Shown here: positions 57,401-64,000 of the stretch, one piece after another | Layout of the letters: every line of letters begins with the position of its first letter | Numbering within the stretch: the first letter of the stretch is position 1 | Source: Maribacter ulvicola | GTDB lineage: Bacteria; Bacteroidota; Bacteroidia; Flavobacteriales; Flavobacteriaceae | Reading direction: 5' to 3' | Assembly (NCBI RefSeq): GCF_900155985.1 | Contig: NZ_FTMA01000003.1 | Location: 124,001 to 188,000, forward strand | Length of the DNA: 64,000 nt | Made by a program: the position numbers and the translations under genes | The notes under the pieces: generated by a model | The model's database searches: none | Told to the model about the DNA's origin: nothing | The model's input: only the letters and a program-made list of their open reading frames with translations

Positions 57401-58093
57401 GCAGATATAGGCACATACGGAAAAGTAATTGGGGGAGGTATTTCTATTGGGGCAATAATAGGAAACAAAAAATGTATGGATGCGCTTGATGGAGGCCATT
57501 GGCAGTATGGTGATGACTCATTCCCAGAAGCAGGAGTCACCTATTTTGCAGGCACGTTTGTACGCCATCCACTTGCTTTGGCTACATGCAAAGCGTCATT
57601 ACTACATATGAAAGAAAAAGGGGAAGCCCTACAAGATGAATTGGCAAGAAAGACCGAACATTTTGCCACTGAAATCAATTCATATTTTGAATTGAAAAAT
57701 CTTCCCATGAAAATAATGTTCTATCGTTCTTTATGGAAATTAAAATTAGAAGAAGAAATACCATATGCGGAATTGTTCTTTGTATTGATGCGTGAAAAAG
57801 GCATCCACATTTGGGATGGTTTTCCATGTTATATGACTGAAGCATACACAGAAGAAGATTTGCTGCATTTAATAAATACCAGTAAAGAATGTATCAATGA
57901 ACTTATATCCGCAGGATTTTTAAAATCTGAACCAAGTCATCGTTCAAATGAAAAAAATCAAAAATCGCTTACAAAAGAATTGAATCAACCACCAGTGCCA
58001 GGTGCTCGGTTAGGTATTGATGAATCAGGCAATCCTGCTTGGTTTATTGAAGATAAAGATAAGACCGGGCAATATGTTCAAATTGATTTGTAA
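51437..58093 (+). CDS. Hybrid NRPS/PKS with aminotransferase: A-PCP-KS-AT-ACP-AMT
   Basis: The 2218-residue megasynthase has these domains. Adenylation, about 10-500 (YTSGSTGEPKGV, NQYGPTE, GREDEQVKISGHRIEL), has specificity residues read as DVQFMAQVV, close to the proline code DVQFIAHVV. PCP has Ser549. Ketosynthase, about 605-1030, has Cys776, His912 and His951. Acyltransferase has Ser1222 in GHSIGE and HAFH at 1318-1321, the malonyl type. ACP has Ser1549 in GLDSL, followed by a Gln-rich helical linker. Class III aminotransferase, about 1680-2140, has PLP Lys1996 in YGKVIGGG. There is no ketoreductase, so the beta-keto thioester should be aminated to a beta-amino acid. The tail PPVPGARLGIDESGNPAW matches the linker that precedes C domains in iturin-type synthases. 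Confidence 0.95.
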   Translation: MSSTNQLYLLFEEAARLYPNSVCLINDENIFTYKEAEQKIAAVCHAILDLAKDEKFIGVPTTRGIEQIIFVLAVLKAGKAYLPIDFKYPKKRIESIIANSKLAYCLTTDTDDTSAKANGLTPIKIVSDKETTHQHTTSTTTNNLATYILYTSGSTGEPKGVCMGENALLNLINWQNKHSINKNGSRTLQFAPLSFDVSFQEIMATLSNGGTLVLINEEQRLDMVALIKLIEEQSINRLFLPFVALQALAEAALSIEVFPSSLNEIMTAGEQLKITSQLKTFFTALDGCILYNQYGPTECHVVTQLKLEGDPEHWPALPNIGKPIDHTAIYILNEHQHIEENGVTGELCITGSCLAEGYLGNEELTKEKFSTLKISDATEIKMYRTGDVARFLPDGNIEFLGREDEQVKISGHRIELSEVEIALNTLPNITQAVVVASTHFSEQAQLIAYLKANGASEDSPKFRQQVNDALPEYMLPSYFIWVDEFPKTTSGKVAKKELPLPEYKRPTTAPLYKKPTTDTQKNIAQVWSKILRISKIGIWDNFFEMGGTSLLAQKTVLTLRQQFKYEIPIIKLYQHPTILELSNFLAPKKSIQKKQNQRKQNYRSSSIAVIGMAGRFPGANSIQELWEVLRDERETITFFTPEELDPSIPKALVNDPLYVPARGIIPTAKEFDASFFGLNIKNAEVMDPQQRLFLEIAWEVLEQTGHLTSHFDGKIGVYAGTGMNTYYKNNILPHKKVMDRVGSFLADTFNEKDYIASRTAYQLNLKGPAVSVHAACSTSSLAIAQAVAAIRNGQCDVALAGGSSVTAPIHMGHLYQEGSIMSPDGHCRPFDENAKGTIFSDGAGVLLLKRLEDAEQDGDTIHALIRGVGINNDGGNKGSFTAPSTEGQADAISLALFDAKVNPSEISYVETHGTATPVGDPIEIEGLKMAFGEQEEHGFCAIGSIKSNMGHLTGAAGVSGVIKTILALKNQQIPASLGFKKPNPSIDFENSPFYVNNKLSPWNSKGLRKAGVSSFGVGGTNVHIIVEEYENKKIKSNAIRPLQLLMWSAKSAHSAIGYQKALGEYIDPLSNMKLSDIAHSLNRTRAEFAYRSFAIANTLVEAKEILSSDNHKQVKTNELKIDPSELAFLFPGQGSQYLQMGKSLYKEEIVFKKAVDRCAKILKNNLKLDIKDIIYPKDNSAQAAEKLKDTKFTQPALFVVEYALAQLWMSWGIKPTLLCGHSIGEFVAAHLAGIFSLEDALQLITMRGKLVSELPGGSMLSVRSTIDDIKNLIPNELSIAAINSDRLIVISGPDNAIENFSTVLHKKGIANKLLLTSHAFHSTMMDPVLDVFETEVKKVSLSLPRIPIVSTVTGTWLTDEEATSFTYWTNHLRAAVNFSGAMETVLRLEDTVLLEVGPGRALSTLSMQKKGLKPLAAIASLPLPKENKNAHHAVLAALGDLWLTGITPDWASFYGNQISKKVALPAYVFDRKPCWIAPVTVEREIKTIQTKQQINTARQPQETNHNTKHTFMRKPVILKKISEIVENNSGIEIEASEFKLSFLELGLDSLVLTQMAINLKNEFNTPITFRQLNDDLESPDLLAEHLDKTLPKEFLAPASLAEPTTEHVQATANHATSFNAAPQNLNTIAAPNQNTALGLIAQQIQLLGQQIQLIQTSGNAGNQVIAKQPNTATEINTPATSPTPRSTANDMLSDDEKKEHQKPFGATPRIEKQTDNLSSSQKDFLENLIISYNKKTESSKAYSQKHRHHMSDPRVVSGFKPLTKELVYPIVVDKSLGSRLWDIDGNEYLDVLNSFGACLFGHQPNFIKEAIHKQVELGFEVGPQHPLAGEVCELLCEFTGQDRAALCNTGSEAVLGAMRIARTVTGRSLIVAFTTSYHGINDEVIVRGSKKLKSFPAASGILPEAVQNMLILDYGTDESLAIIKERAHEIAAVLVEPVQSRRPDFRPIEFLKEVRKITTASESVLIFDEIITGFRTHPGGAQSLFGIKADIGTYGKVIGGGISIGAIIGNKKCMDALDGGHWQYGDDSFPEAGVTYFAGTFVRHPLALATCKASLLHMKEKGEALQDELARKTEHFATEINSYFELKNLPMKIMFYRSLWKLKLEEEIPYAELFFVLMREKGIHIWDGFPCYMTEAYTEEDLLHLINTSKECINELISAGFLKSEPSHRSNEKNQKSLTKELNQPPVPGARLGIDESGNPAWFIEDKDKTGQYVQIDL

Positions 58094-58142
58094 AATATAT
58101 TACAACATCCATTTTTAAGGAAAATCTTATAAGATTAATGAA

Positions 58143-61100
58143 ATGATCAAGAGCATAACTAAACAAAACCGAGCAGTGACTTATAATCCATTTTCAGGAC
58201 CAACTATTGAAAAAGTAATACATACTACCGCTTCGCAGGCAGAAATATGGATTGGTTGTACTTTAGGCGGAGCAGATGCAAATAGAGGGTATAACGAATC
58301 TGTTTCACTTATTTTAAAAGGTATATTAAATAAAAATGCTTTAGAACAAGCTATTCAACACTTAATTAAACGGCACGAAGCACTTCGATCAACTTTTAGT
58401 ACGGATGGTCTGTTTATGATTATCTTCAATGAGATACAAATAGAACCTGTTTATGAAGATTTTTCTAGCTTTTCAACTATAACAAAGAAAAATAAGGTTT
58501 CTGATTATTTATCGGCAGATGCAAATCACATATTTAACCTAGCAGAGGGTCCCTTAATTAAAATTGGTATACTAAAGTTATCTGAATTAGAACATCAGCT
58601 TATCATTACCGCACATCATATTATTTGTGACGGCTGGTCTATGGGTATTATTCTTCAAGATATTGGAGGTTTTTATTCTGCGACCATTACCAACACCCCC
58701 CATACGCTCCCAACAGTAAATGATTTTAGTTCGTATGCCGATCAGCAACAAGAATTTATTGATAGTGAAGATTTTATAACGACCCAAAAATATTGGCTAG
58801 ACCACTATAAAAGTTCAGTTCCAAAAGTTACTTTACCTACTGATTTTCCGCGACCAAAGATCAGAACTTTTAAAAGTAATCGTTTAGATTTCCCAATAAA
58901 TTATGACTTAGTCAATGATTTAAAAAAAGTTGGAATACAATCTAGAGCAAGTTTTGTAGCTACACTTATGACCGCCTTTGAGGTTTTTCTGTATTATCAG
59001 ACAGGTCAGAACGATTTGGTTATAGGTTTATCTGCCGCCGGGCAATCTTTAAGTGGCAAAAATCAATTGGTAGGCCATTGTGTTAGCTTACTTCCATTAC
59101 GTAGTAAAATAACACCAGAAACTCCGTTCAACACTTATTTAAAGCAAAGAAAAGATGAAATATTTGATGCGTATGAGCATCAACAATTTAGCTTTGGTCA
59201 ATTACTTGAAAAACTAAATGTTCAACGAGATCTCTCACGAGTACCACTGGTTCCCGTTACTTTCAATATTGATATGGGTATGGCCAATGATGTAATCTTT
59301 GAGGGATTAACGTATAGGCTAAAAAGTAACCCAAGAGCCTTTGAAACATTTGAACTTTTTTTAAATGCTACTGGAACAGAAGAAGAACTCATCTTAGAAT
59401 GGTCTTATAATGCTTCTCTTTTTAAACCTAAAACTATAGAGCAAATGATGCTCTTGTTTAAAGAGATACTTCACAGTATAATAGAAAACCCAGCTAAGGA
59501 GATTGGCGCTATTTTAAACCTTGACAAAACAAATTTTATACAGCAGAACAGTGTAGAACTATCTTCTACCAAGGTAACGGTTGAAGAAGCGAACGCTTCT
59601 ATAAGTACCAGTTTTACTGATCAAACAGAAAATGAAACTGTTATAGAAGCATTCTTAGCACAGGTAAAAAAATCTCCTAACAATACGGCAATAGTATTTG
59701 GATCTAAAAAGATTACATACCAAGAATTAGATACGTTATCTAACCAGTTCTCAAATTACATTGTCAACACCCATAATGTCATGGTGAATGATATCGTTGG
59801 CATTATGCTTGAGCAAAGCGAATGGGTAATTGTATGTGTTTTAGGAATATTAAAATCTGGAGCGGCATACGTACCTATAGCCCCTAGTTATCCTGAAAAA
59901 AGAAAAAATTATATCATCAGTGATAGTCAATGTAAAATTACAGTTGACGTTGATTTTTTAACCAATTTTATAAAAGTAATAGATCATATTACGCCTAATT
60001 TAAACCCTTCTATTAAGATTCTTCCACAGAGTCTATGTTATGTGATATATACCTCTGGCACCACAGGTAATCCCAAAGGTGTAATGAATGAACATAGAAG
60101 TTTGTTCAACTATTTAGTAAGCAGCTTAAATTATATTGATAAAAACTCAAATACATCTGGGTGTTTTGCACATCTATCCTTATCGTTTGATGCTAGCATA
60201 ACAGAAATTTTTCTACCGTTAATAAGCGGTAAACGTTTGGTTATCACTACTGGTAATGGATTAGATGTTTTTGAAGATAGTAATCTTTTTAAATATGCTC
60301 CCTATGATTTTATTAAGCTGACACCTTCACATATCTCCATATTTACTTCTGTATTAAAGAATATTTCCGATAAGAATATTGCTACTAAATATATTATAGG
60401 AGGTGAAGCTCTTTACGATCATCATATCAATAATTTTAAAAGCTTGGGTATAGATGCTTTAATTGTCAATGAATATGGCCCTACTGAAGCAACAGTAGGT
60501 TGTTGTATTAAAGAAATTCATACTTCATACTCCTCAGACTCAAATGAAAGTATCTCTATAGGTTTACCGATATCCAATACTCAAATGTATATACTGGATG
60601 AAAACCTAGAGGAATTGCCCATAGGCGATATTGGTGAACTCTATATTGCCGGTAAAGGTCTTGCTAGGGGATATTTAAATCGTCCAGAATTAACAAAAGA
60701 ACGATTTGTTACCGATGTGTTCAATAAAGATGAGCGTATGTATCGTTCAGGAGATCGTGCAAAATGGCTCCCCAATGGAGAAATTGCCTTTATGGGGCGC
60801 GTTGACGACCAAGTAAAGATCAGAGGATATCGAATTGAACTAAGTGAAATTGAAAGTGTATTAAATTCTTTGCCAGGCATAAAACAATCGGTGGTAGTAA
60901 CCAGTAAACACCTTGCCGGTGATATTAGTTTAGTTGCTTATTTACAACCAACCAAAGATAAATTTGACTCAAATACGGTAAGAAATCAACTTAAGAAAAT
61001 AATGCCAGAGTTTCAAATTCCCTCAACCATGATGTGGGTAGAGCAATTTTCTTTAACCACTAATGGAAAAATAGACAAAACAAACCTACCGAGTCCAGAA

Positions 61101-64000
61101 TATGTGCGGTCAGATTCTAGTACGTCCTTAAAAACTCCACAAACAACACTTGAAAAAAATATAGCCAGTGTTTGGAGTGAAATGCTTCAAGTACCTGATA
61201 TTACCATTAACGATAATTTTTTTGAAATGGGGGGATCCTCATTATTGGCTCAAAGAGTAATAAGTTTATTGAGAAAAAAATTAAACCAAGAAATACCATT
61301 AATTAAAATATTTCAACATCCTACAATTGCTCAGCTTGCTGAATTTCTAGGTGATGATACAAAGGTAGATCATGAAAACGAAACCATTTCTAAACTAGAA
61401 AAATCAAGTGTTACAGCGGCCATAAGAAATTTTAACGATCAAGAGCCACGCGCTACTGGTAATCTGAATAAGACCACAAAATTAGAAATCCAAACCACAA
61501 AAGCACAATCTGAAATATTGACCGACAGTTTTTTTGGAGGTGATGATGCAAAAAAAGCCTACAATATTTCGCTCTCTTTTAAATTTATAGGCACATTGAA
61601 GTATGATGCTGTAGAGCAGGCCATAGTATCTTTGATCGAACGCCATGAATCATTAAGATCATCATTTAGTGAAGACCTTAATTTTATGCATATCCACACA
61701 GATATACATGTAGATATTTTATTTTATGACATTACAGATCAATCAGAAACCGCGCAGCAAAAGACTAGATTGTCTTTAATTGATAAGGATGTTAATTATC
61801 TTTTCGATTTGGTCAATGGTCCTTTATTAAAATTTGGTTTAATTAAAATAAATGAACATGAACATGAATTGATACTTTTAGTAAATCATGCTGTTTGCGA
61901 TGGTTTAAGTATTAACATTATACTAGAAGAACTAAGTGAACTCTATACTGCTTTTGCTCAAGGTAAGGAACCAAATTTAAACGAACCCGACGCTTTCAGT
62001 GTATTCGCTACTAAAGAAAATGAATATGCAGAAAGCGACGCGTATAATCGTTCGGTAAATTTTTGGTTAAATATGTATAAGGATTCTATTCCAAAACTTG
62101 AATTACCCATAGATTTTCCAAGACCAGAATTACGAACCTATAACAATCACCATTTAGATTTTCAATTAGATAATAGCATCTTAAATGCATTAAAACTTAT
62201 TGGCAATAGTAGTGACTCTAGTATGTTCACTAGTGTAGTTACGACATTAATAGCCGCATTTGAAGTCTTTTTATACCAACAAACAGGTCAAAATGATTTG
62301 GTTTTAGGGCTTACAAGTTCTAGGCGGGCCAATTACGATATGATGCAAATGATTGGTCATTCTGTCAATTTATTACCGCTTCGTAGTAAACTTGACCCAA
62401 AAATAAATTTCAAAACGTATTTAAAACAGCGAAATACGCAGTTATTTGATGCATACGAAAACCAATCAATTAGTTTTGGTCATCTTCTAAGAAAACTCTC
62501 TGTACCAAGAGATGCTACAAGGGTTCCTTTGGTTCCTGTAATTATAAATATTCAGTTAGATGATGATTTGGAAAGTAAACATTCATTTTACGATTTAAAA
62601 ACGGATATAATTTATAATGAAAATACGTATAGGACCTTTGAAATTGAACTTCAGGTATTTATGTCTAATGAAGGTCCTTGTTTTCGTTGGAGGTACAATA
62701 CAACACTCTTTAAACCAGAAACTATAGAACGGATGATGACTTCTTTTAAAGAAGTTTTAAATGATATAATTGCTAATCCAAATTTAGAAATAGGGAGTAT
62801 TATACAGATAGATACTGCTGCTTATTTAGAACTAAACGATACCGCTGCAATTTATCCGCAATTACTGTTACATGAGTTAATTGCACAACAATGCAAAATA
62901 GCCCCTTCAAAAAAAGCGATTAAATTTGGAGAATCTGACATTTCTTACGGGGATCTTGAAAAACAAATTCACCAAATAGCTCATTTTTTAAAACAACAAG
63001 GTGTACAACCTGGAGATTTTGTAGCGGTATCTTTACCACGCTCTATTGAATTAATTACAATTCTACTTGCCATCATGGAAAGTGGAGCAGCGTATCTTCC
63101 TTTAGACCCTAACTATCCTAGCAAAAGACTGGAGTTTATGTTAGAAGATTCTGGATCTAAATACTTAATTACTACAGAAACTTCTGCTCTACATCTAAAT
63201 GTTAACATAACACGTTTATTGGTCTCCTCTATTTTTTCAGATTTGTCAACATATTCGTGTACACCAGTAAATACTAAAAGTAGTAATAACCAAATAGCGT
63301 ATATTTTATACACCTCTGGTTCAACAGGTAAACCAAAAGGGGTTACAGTTACACATAAAAATTTGGTAAATCTATTATACAGTATTTTAGAAAAACCTGG
63401 TGTTCAAAATACGGATAAAGTAATTTCAATAACCTCTATATCTTTTGATATTGCCGGTTTTGAACTTTATGCTTCGTTACTCAAAGGAGCTCAATTGATT
63501 TTAACTGACGAAGAAACATCTAAGGATCCCAGATTATTATTAGAAGTACTAGAAACTGAAGAAATCACCATGATGGAGGCAACACCTGCAACTTGGCAAA
63601 TGTTAATAGACGTAGGTTGGAAAAATCATTTACCGCTAAAAGCTTTTTGTACAGGTGAAGCTTTACCTATGGCTTTAGCAAAAAACATTTTGAGTAAGGT
63701 CAATGAGCTATGGAATCTTTATGGACCTACAGAAACAACCATTTGGTCTTCCATAAAAAAGATCAATAAGACAGATGATGTGGTAACTATTGGAAAACCC
63801 ATAGCCAACACACAATTGTACATAATGAACCAGCAGGAGCTTTTGGTAGCACCTGGGAGAATAGGAGAATTATGTATTGCAGGAGATGGCGTTGCCCAAG
63901 GATATTGGAAACGACAAGAACTCACGAATGAAAAATTCATAAAAAATCCTATTGAAACGGAAATAGGTCCTGTGCTATACCGTACAGGAGATTTGGCTAA
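58143..64000 (+). CDS. Nonribosomal peptide synthetase C-A-PCP-C-A..., cut by window end
   Basis: The frame from ATG 58143 stays open to the window end (over 1950 codons). C domain 1 has HHIICDG at residues 158-164. A domain, about 495-965 (YTSGTTGNPKGV, NEYGPTEATVG, GRVDDQVKIRGYRIEL), has specificity residues read as DATKIGEVG, near the asparagine code DLTK[LI]GEVG. PCP has Ser1033. C domain 2 has NHAVCDG at 1248-1254; the catalytic second His is kept, the first His is Asn. The second A domain is incomplete, running to the A7 motif YRTGDLA, with residues DIFEFTLIW that I cannot assign. It starts 49 bases after the hybrid gene with YNPFSGPTIEK, as C domains following an aminotransferase do, so it is the next module of the same line. 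Confidence 0.95.
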   Translation, partial: MIKSITKQNRAVTYNPFSGPTIEKVIHTTASQAEIWIGCTLGGADANRGYNESVSLILKGILNKNALEQAIQHLIKRHEALRSTFSTDGLFMIIFNEIQIEPVYEDFSSFSTITKKNKVSDYLSADANHIFNLAEGPLIKIGILKLSELEHQLIITAHHIICDGWSMGIILQDIGGFYSATITNTPHTLPTVNDFSSYADQQQEFIDSEDFITTQKYWLDHYKSSVPKVTLPTDFPRPKIRTFKSNRLDFPINYDLVNDLKKVGIQSRASFVATLMTAFEVFLYYQTGQNDLVIGLSAAGQSLSGKNQLVGHCVSLLPLRSKITPETPFNTYLKQRKDEIFDAYEHQQFSFGQLLEKLNVQRDLSRVPLVPVTFNIDMGMANDVIFEGLTYRLKSNPRAFETFELFLNATGTEEELILEWSYNASLFKPKTIEQMMLLFKEILHSIIENPAKEIGAILNLDKTNFIQQNSVELSSTKVTVEEANASISTSFTDQTENETVIEAFLAQVKKSPNNTAIVFGSKKITYQELDTLSNQFSNYIVNTHNVMVNDIVGIMLEQSEWVIVCVLGILKSGAAYVPIAPSYPEKRKNYIISDSQCKITVDVDFLTNFIKVIDHITPNLNPSIKILPQSLCYVIYTSGTTGNPKGVMNEHRSLFNYLVSSLNYIDKNSNTSGCFAHLSLSFDASITEIFLPLISGKRLVITTGNGLDVFEDSNLFKYAPYDFIKLTPSHISIFTSVLKNISDKNIATKYIIGGEALYDHHINNFKSLGIDALIVNEYGPTEATVGCCIKEIHTSYSSDSNESISIGLPISNTQMYILDENLEELPIGDIGELYIAGKGLARGYLNRPELTKERFVTDVFNKDERMYRSGDRAKWLPNGEIAFMGRVDDQVKIRGYRIELSEIESVLNSLPGIKQSVVVTSKHLAGDISLVAYLQPTKDKFDSNTVRNQLKKIMPEFQIPSTMMWVEQFSLTTNGKIDKTNLPSPEYVRSDSSTSLKTPQTTLEKNIASVWSEMLQVPDITINDNFFEMGGSSLLAQRVISLLRKKLNQEIPLIKIFQHPTIAQLAEFLGDDTKVDHENETISKLEKSSVTAAIRNFNDQEPRATGNLNKTTKLEIQTTKAQSEILTDSFFGGDDAKKAYNISLSFKFIGTLKYDAVEQAIVSLIERHESLRSSFSEDLNFMHIHTDIHVDILFYDITDQSETAQQKTRLSLIDKDVNYLFDLVNGPLLKFGLIKINEHEHELILLVNHAVCDGLSINIILEELSELYTAFAQGKEPNLNEPDAFSVFATKENEYAESDAYNRSVNFWLNMYKDSIPKLELPIDFPRPELRTYNNHHLDFQLDNSILNALKLIGNSSDSSMFTSVVTTLIAAFEVFLYQQTGQNDLVLGLTSSRRANYDMMQMIGHSVNLLPLRSKLDPKINFKTYLKQRNTQLFDAYENQSISFGHLLRKLSVPRDATRVPLVPVIINIQLDDDLESKHSFYDLKTDIIYNENTYRTFEIELQVFMSNEGPCFRWRYNTTLFKPETIERMMTSFKEVLNDIIANPNLEIGSIIQIDTAAYLELNDTAAIYPQLLLHELIAQQCKIAPSKKAIKFGESDISYGDLEKQIHQIAHFLKQQGVQPGDFVAVSLPRSIELITILLAIMESGAAYLPLDPNYPSKRLEFMLEDSGSKYLITTETSALHLNVNITRLLVSSIFSDLSTYSCTPVNTKSSNNQIAYILYTSGSTGKPKGVTVTHKNLVNLLYSILEKPGVQNTDKVISITSISFDIAGFELYASLLKGAQLILTDEETSKDPRLLLEVLETEEITMMEATPATWQMLIDVGWKNHLPLKAFCTGEALPMALAKNILSKVNELWNLYGPTETTIWSSIKKINKTDDVVTIGKPIANTQLYIMNQQELLVAPGRIGELCIAGDGVAQGYWKRQELTNEKFIKNPIETEIGPVLYRTGDLA

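Noticed and set aside
61884-61904. Inactive second condensation domain because of NHAVCDG
   Set aside because: The catalytic second histidine and the DG are kept; loss of the first histidine alone does not imply inactivity.

Overview
The window comes from an AT-rich member of the Bacteroidota, most likely a marine Flavobacteriaceae species. The grounds are a SusC/SusD pair, a Bacteroidetes-type promoter (TTG-N20-TACGTTTG) before susC, weak or absent Shine-Dalgarno sequences, and the gene families present. The genus cannot be fixed from the sequence alone. No rRNA, tRNA, CRISPR array or insertion sequence was found.

Region 1 (1-8450) is a small sugar-uptake locus: an ECF sigma factor, a DeoR-family repressor on the minus strand, then susC, susD, a sodium/solute symporter and murQ (N-acetylmuramic acid 6-phosphate etherase) on the plus strand. 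The logic suggests import and breakdown of MurNAc-containing peptidoglycan fragments, with the DeoR protein as likely local regulator. No MurNAc kinase is visible.

Region 2 (8640-13830) holds housekeeping genes: a MiaE-type tRNA hydroxylase whose 5' end looks frameshifted, a large B12-dependent fused acyl-CoA mutase (IcmF), and a cobalamin/metal-binding-protein-like gene lacking a signal peptide.

Region 3 (14020-49400) is a large Wzx/Wzy-type capsular or exopolysaccharide locus. A PHP phosphatase converges on a minus-strand operon (aminotransferase, 4,6-dehydratase, Wza-like exporter, Wzc-like tyrosine kinase). The plus strand then makes UDP-GlcA and UDP-GalA, and UDP-GalNAc and UDP-GalNAcA. 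It also carries a flippase, a GT2 and five GT4 glycosyltransferases, a Wzy-like polymerase, an asparagine-synthase-like amidotransferase, a PglC-type initiating transferase, a secreted pectate-lyase-like protein and two separate MBOAT plus SGNH-like acylation cassettes. Predicted product: an acidic, uronate-rich, O-acylated and perhaps amidated polymer with a 6-deoxy-amino sugar. An alpha/beta-hydrolase pseudogene with four in-frame stops lies inside it.

Region 4 (50049-64000, cut by the window end) begins a hybrid NRPS/PKS cluster: a stand-alone methyltransferase-like gene, then A-PCP-KS-AT-ACP-aminotransferase in one protein and C-A-PCP-C-A... in the next. The order resembles the iturin/mycosubtilin and microcystin class of beta-amino-acid-forming assembly lines. 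Here it starts with an adenylation domain whose specificity residues look proline-like, followed by one that looks asparagine-like. This is the strongest candidate for an undescribed system in the window.
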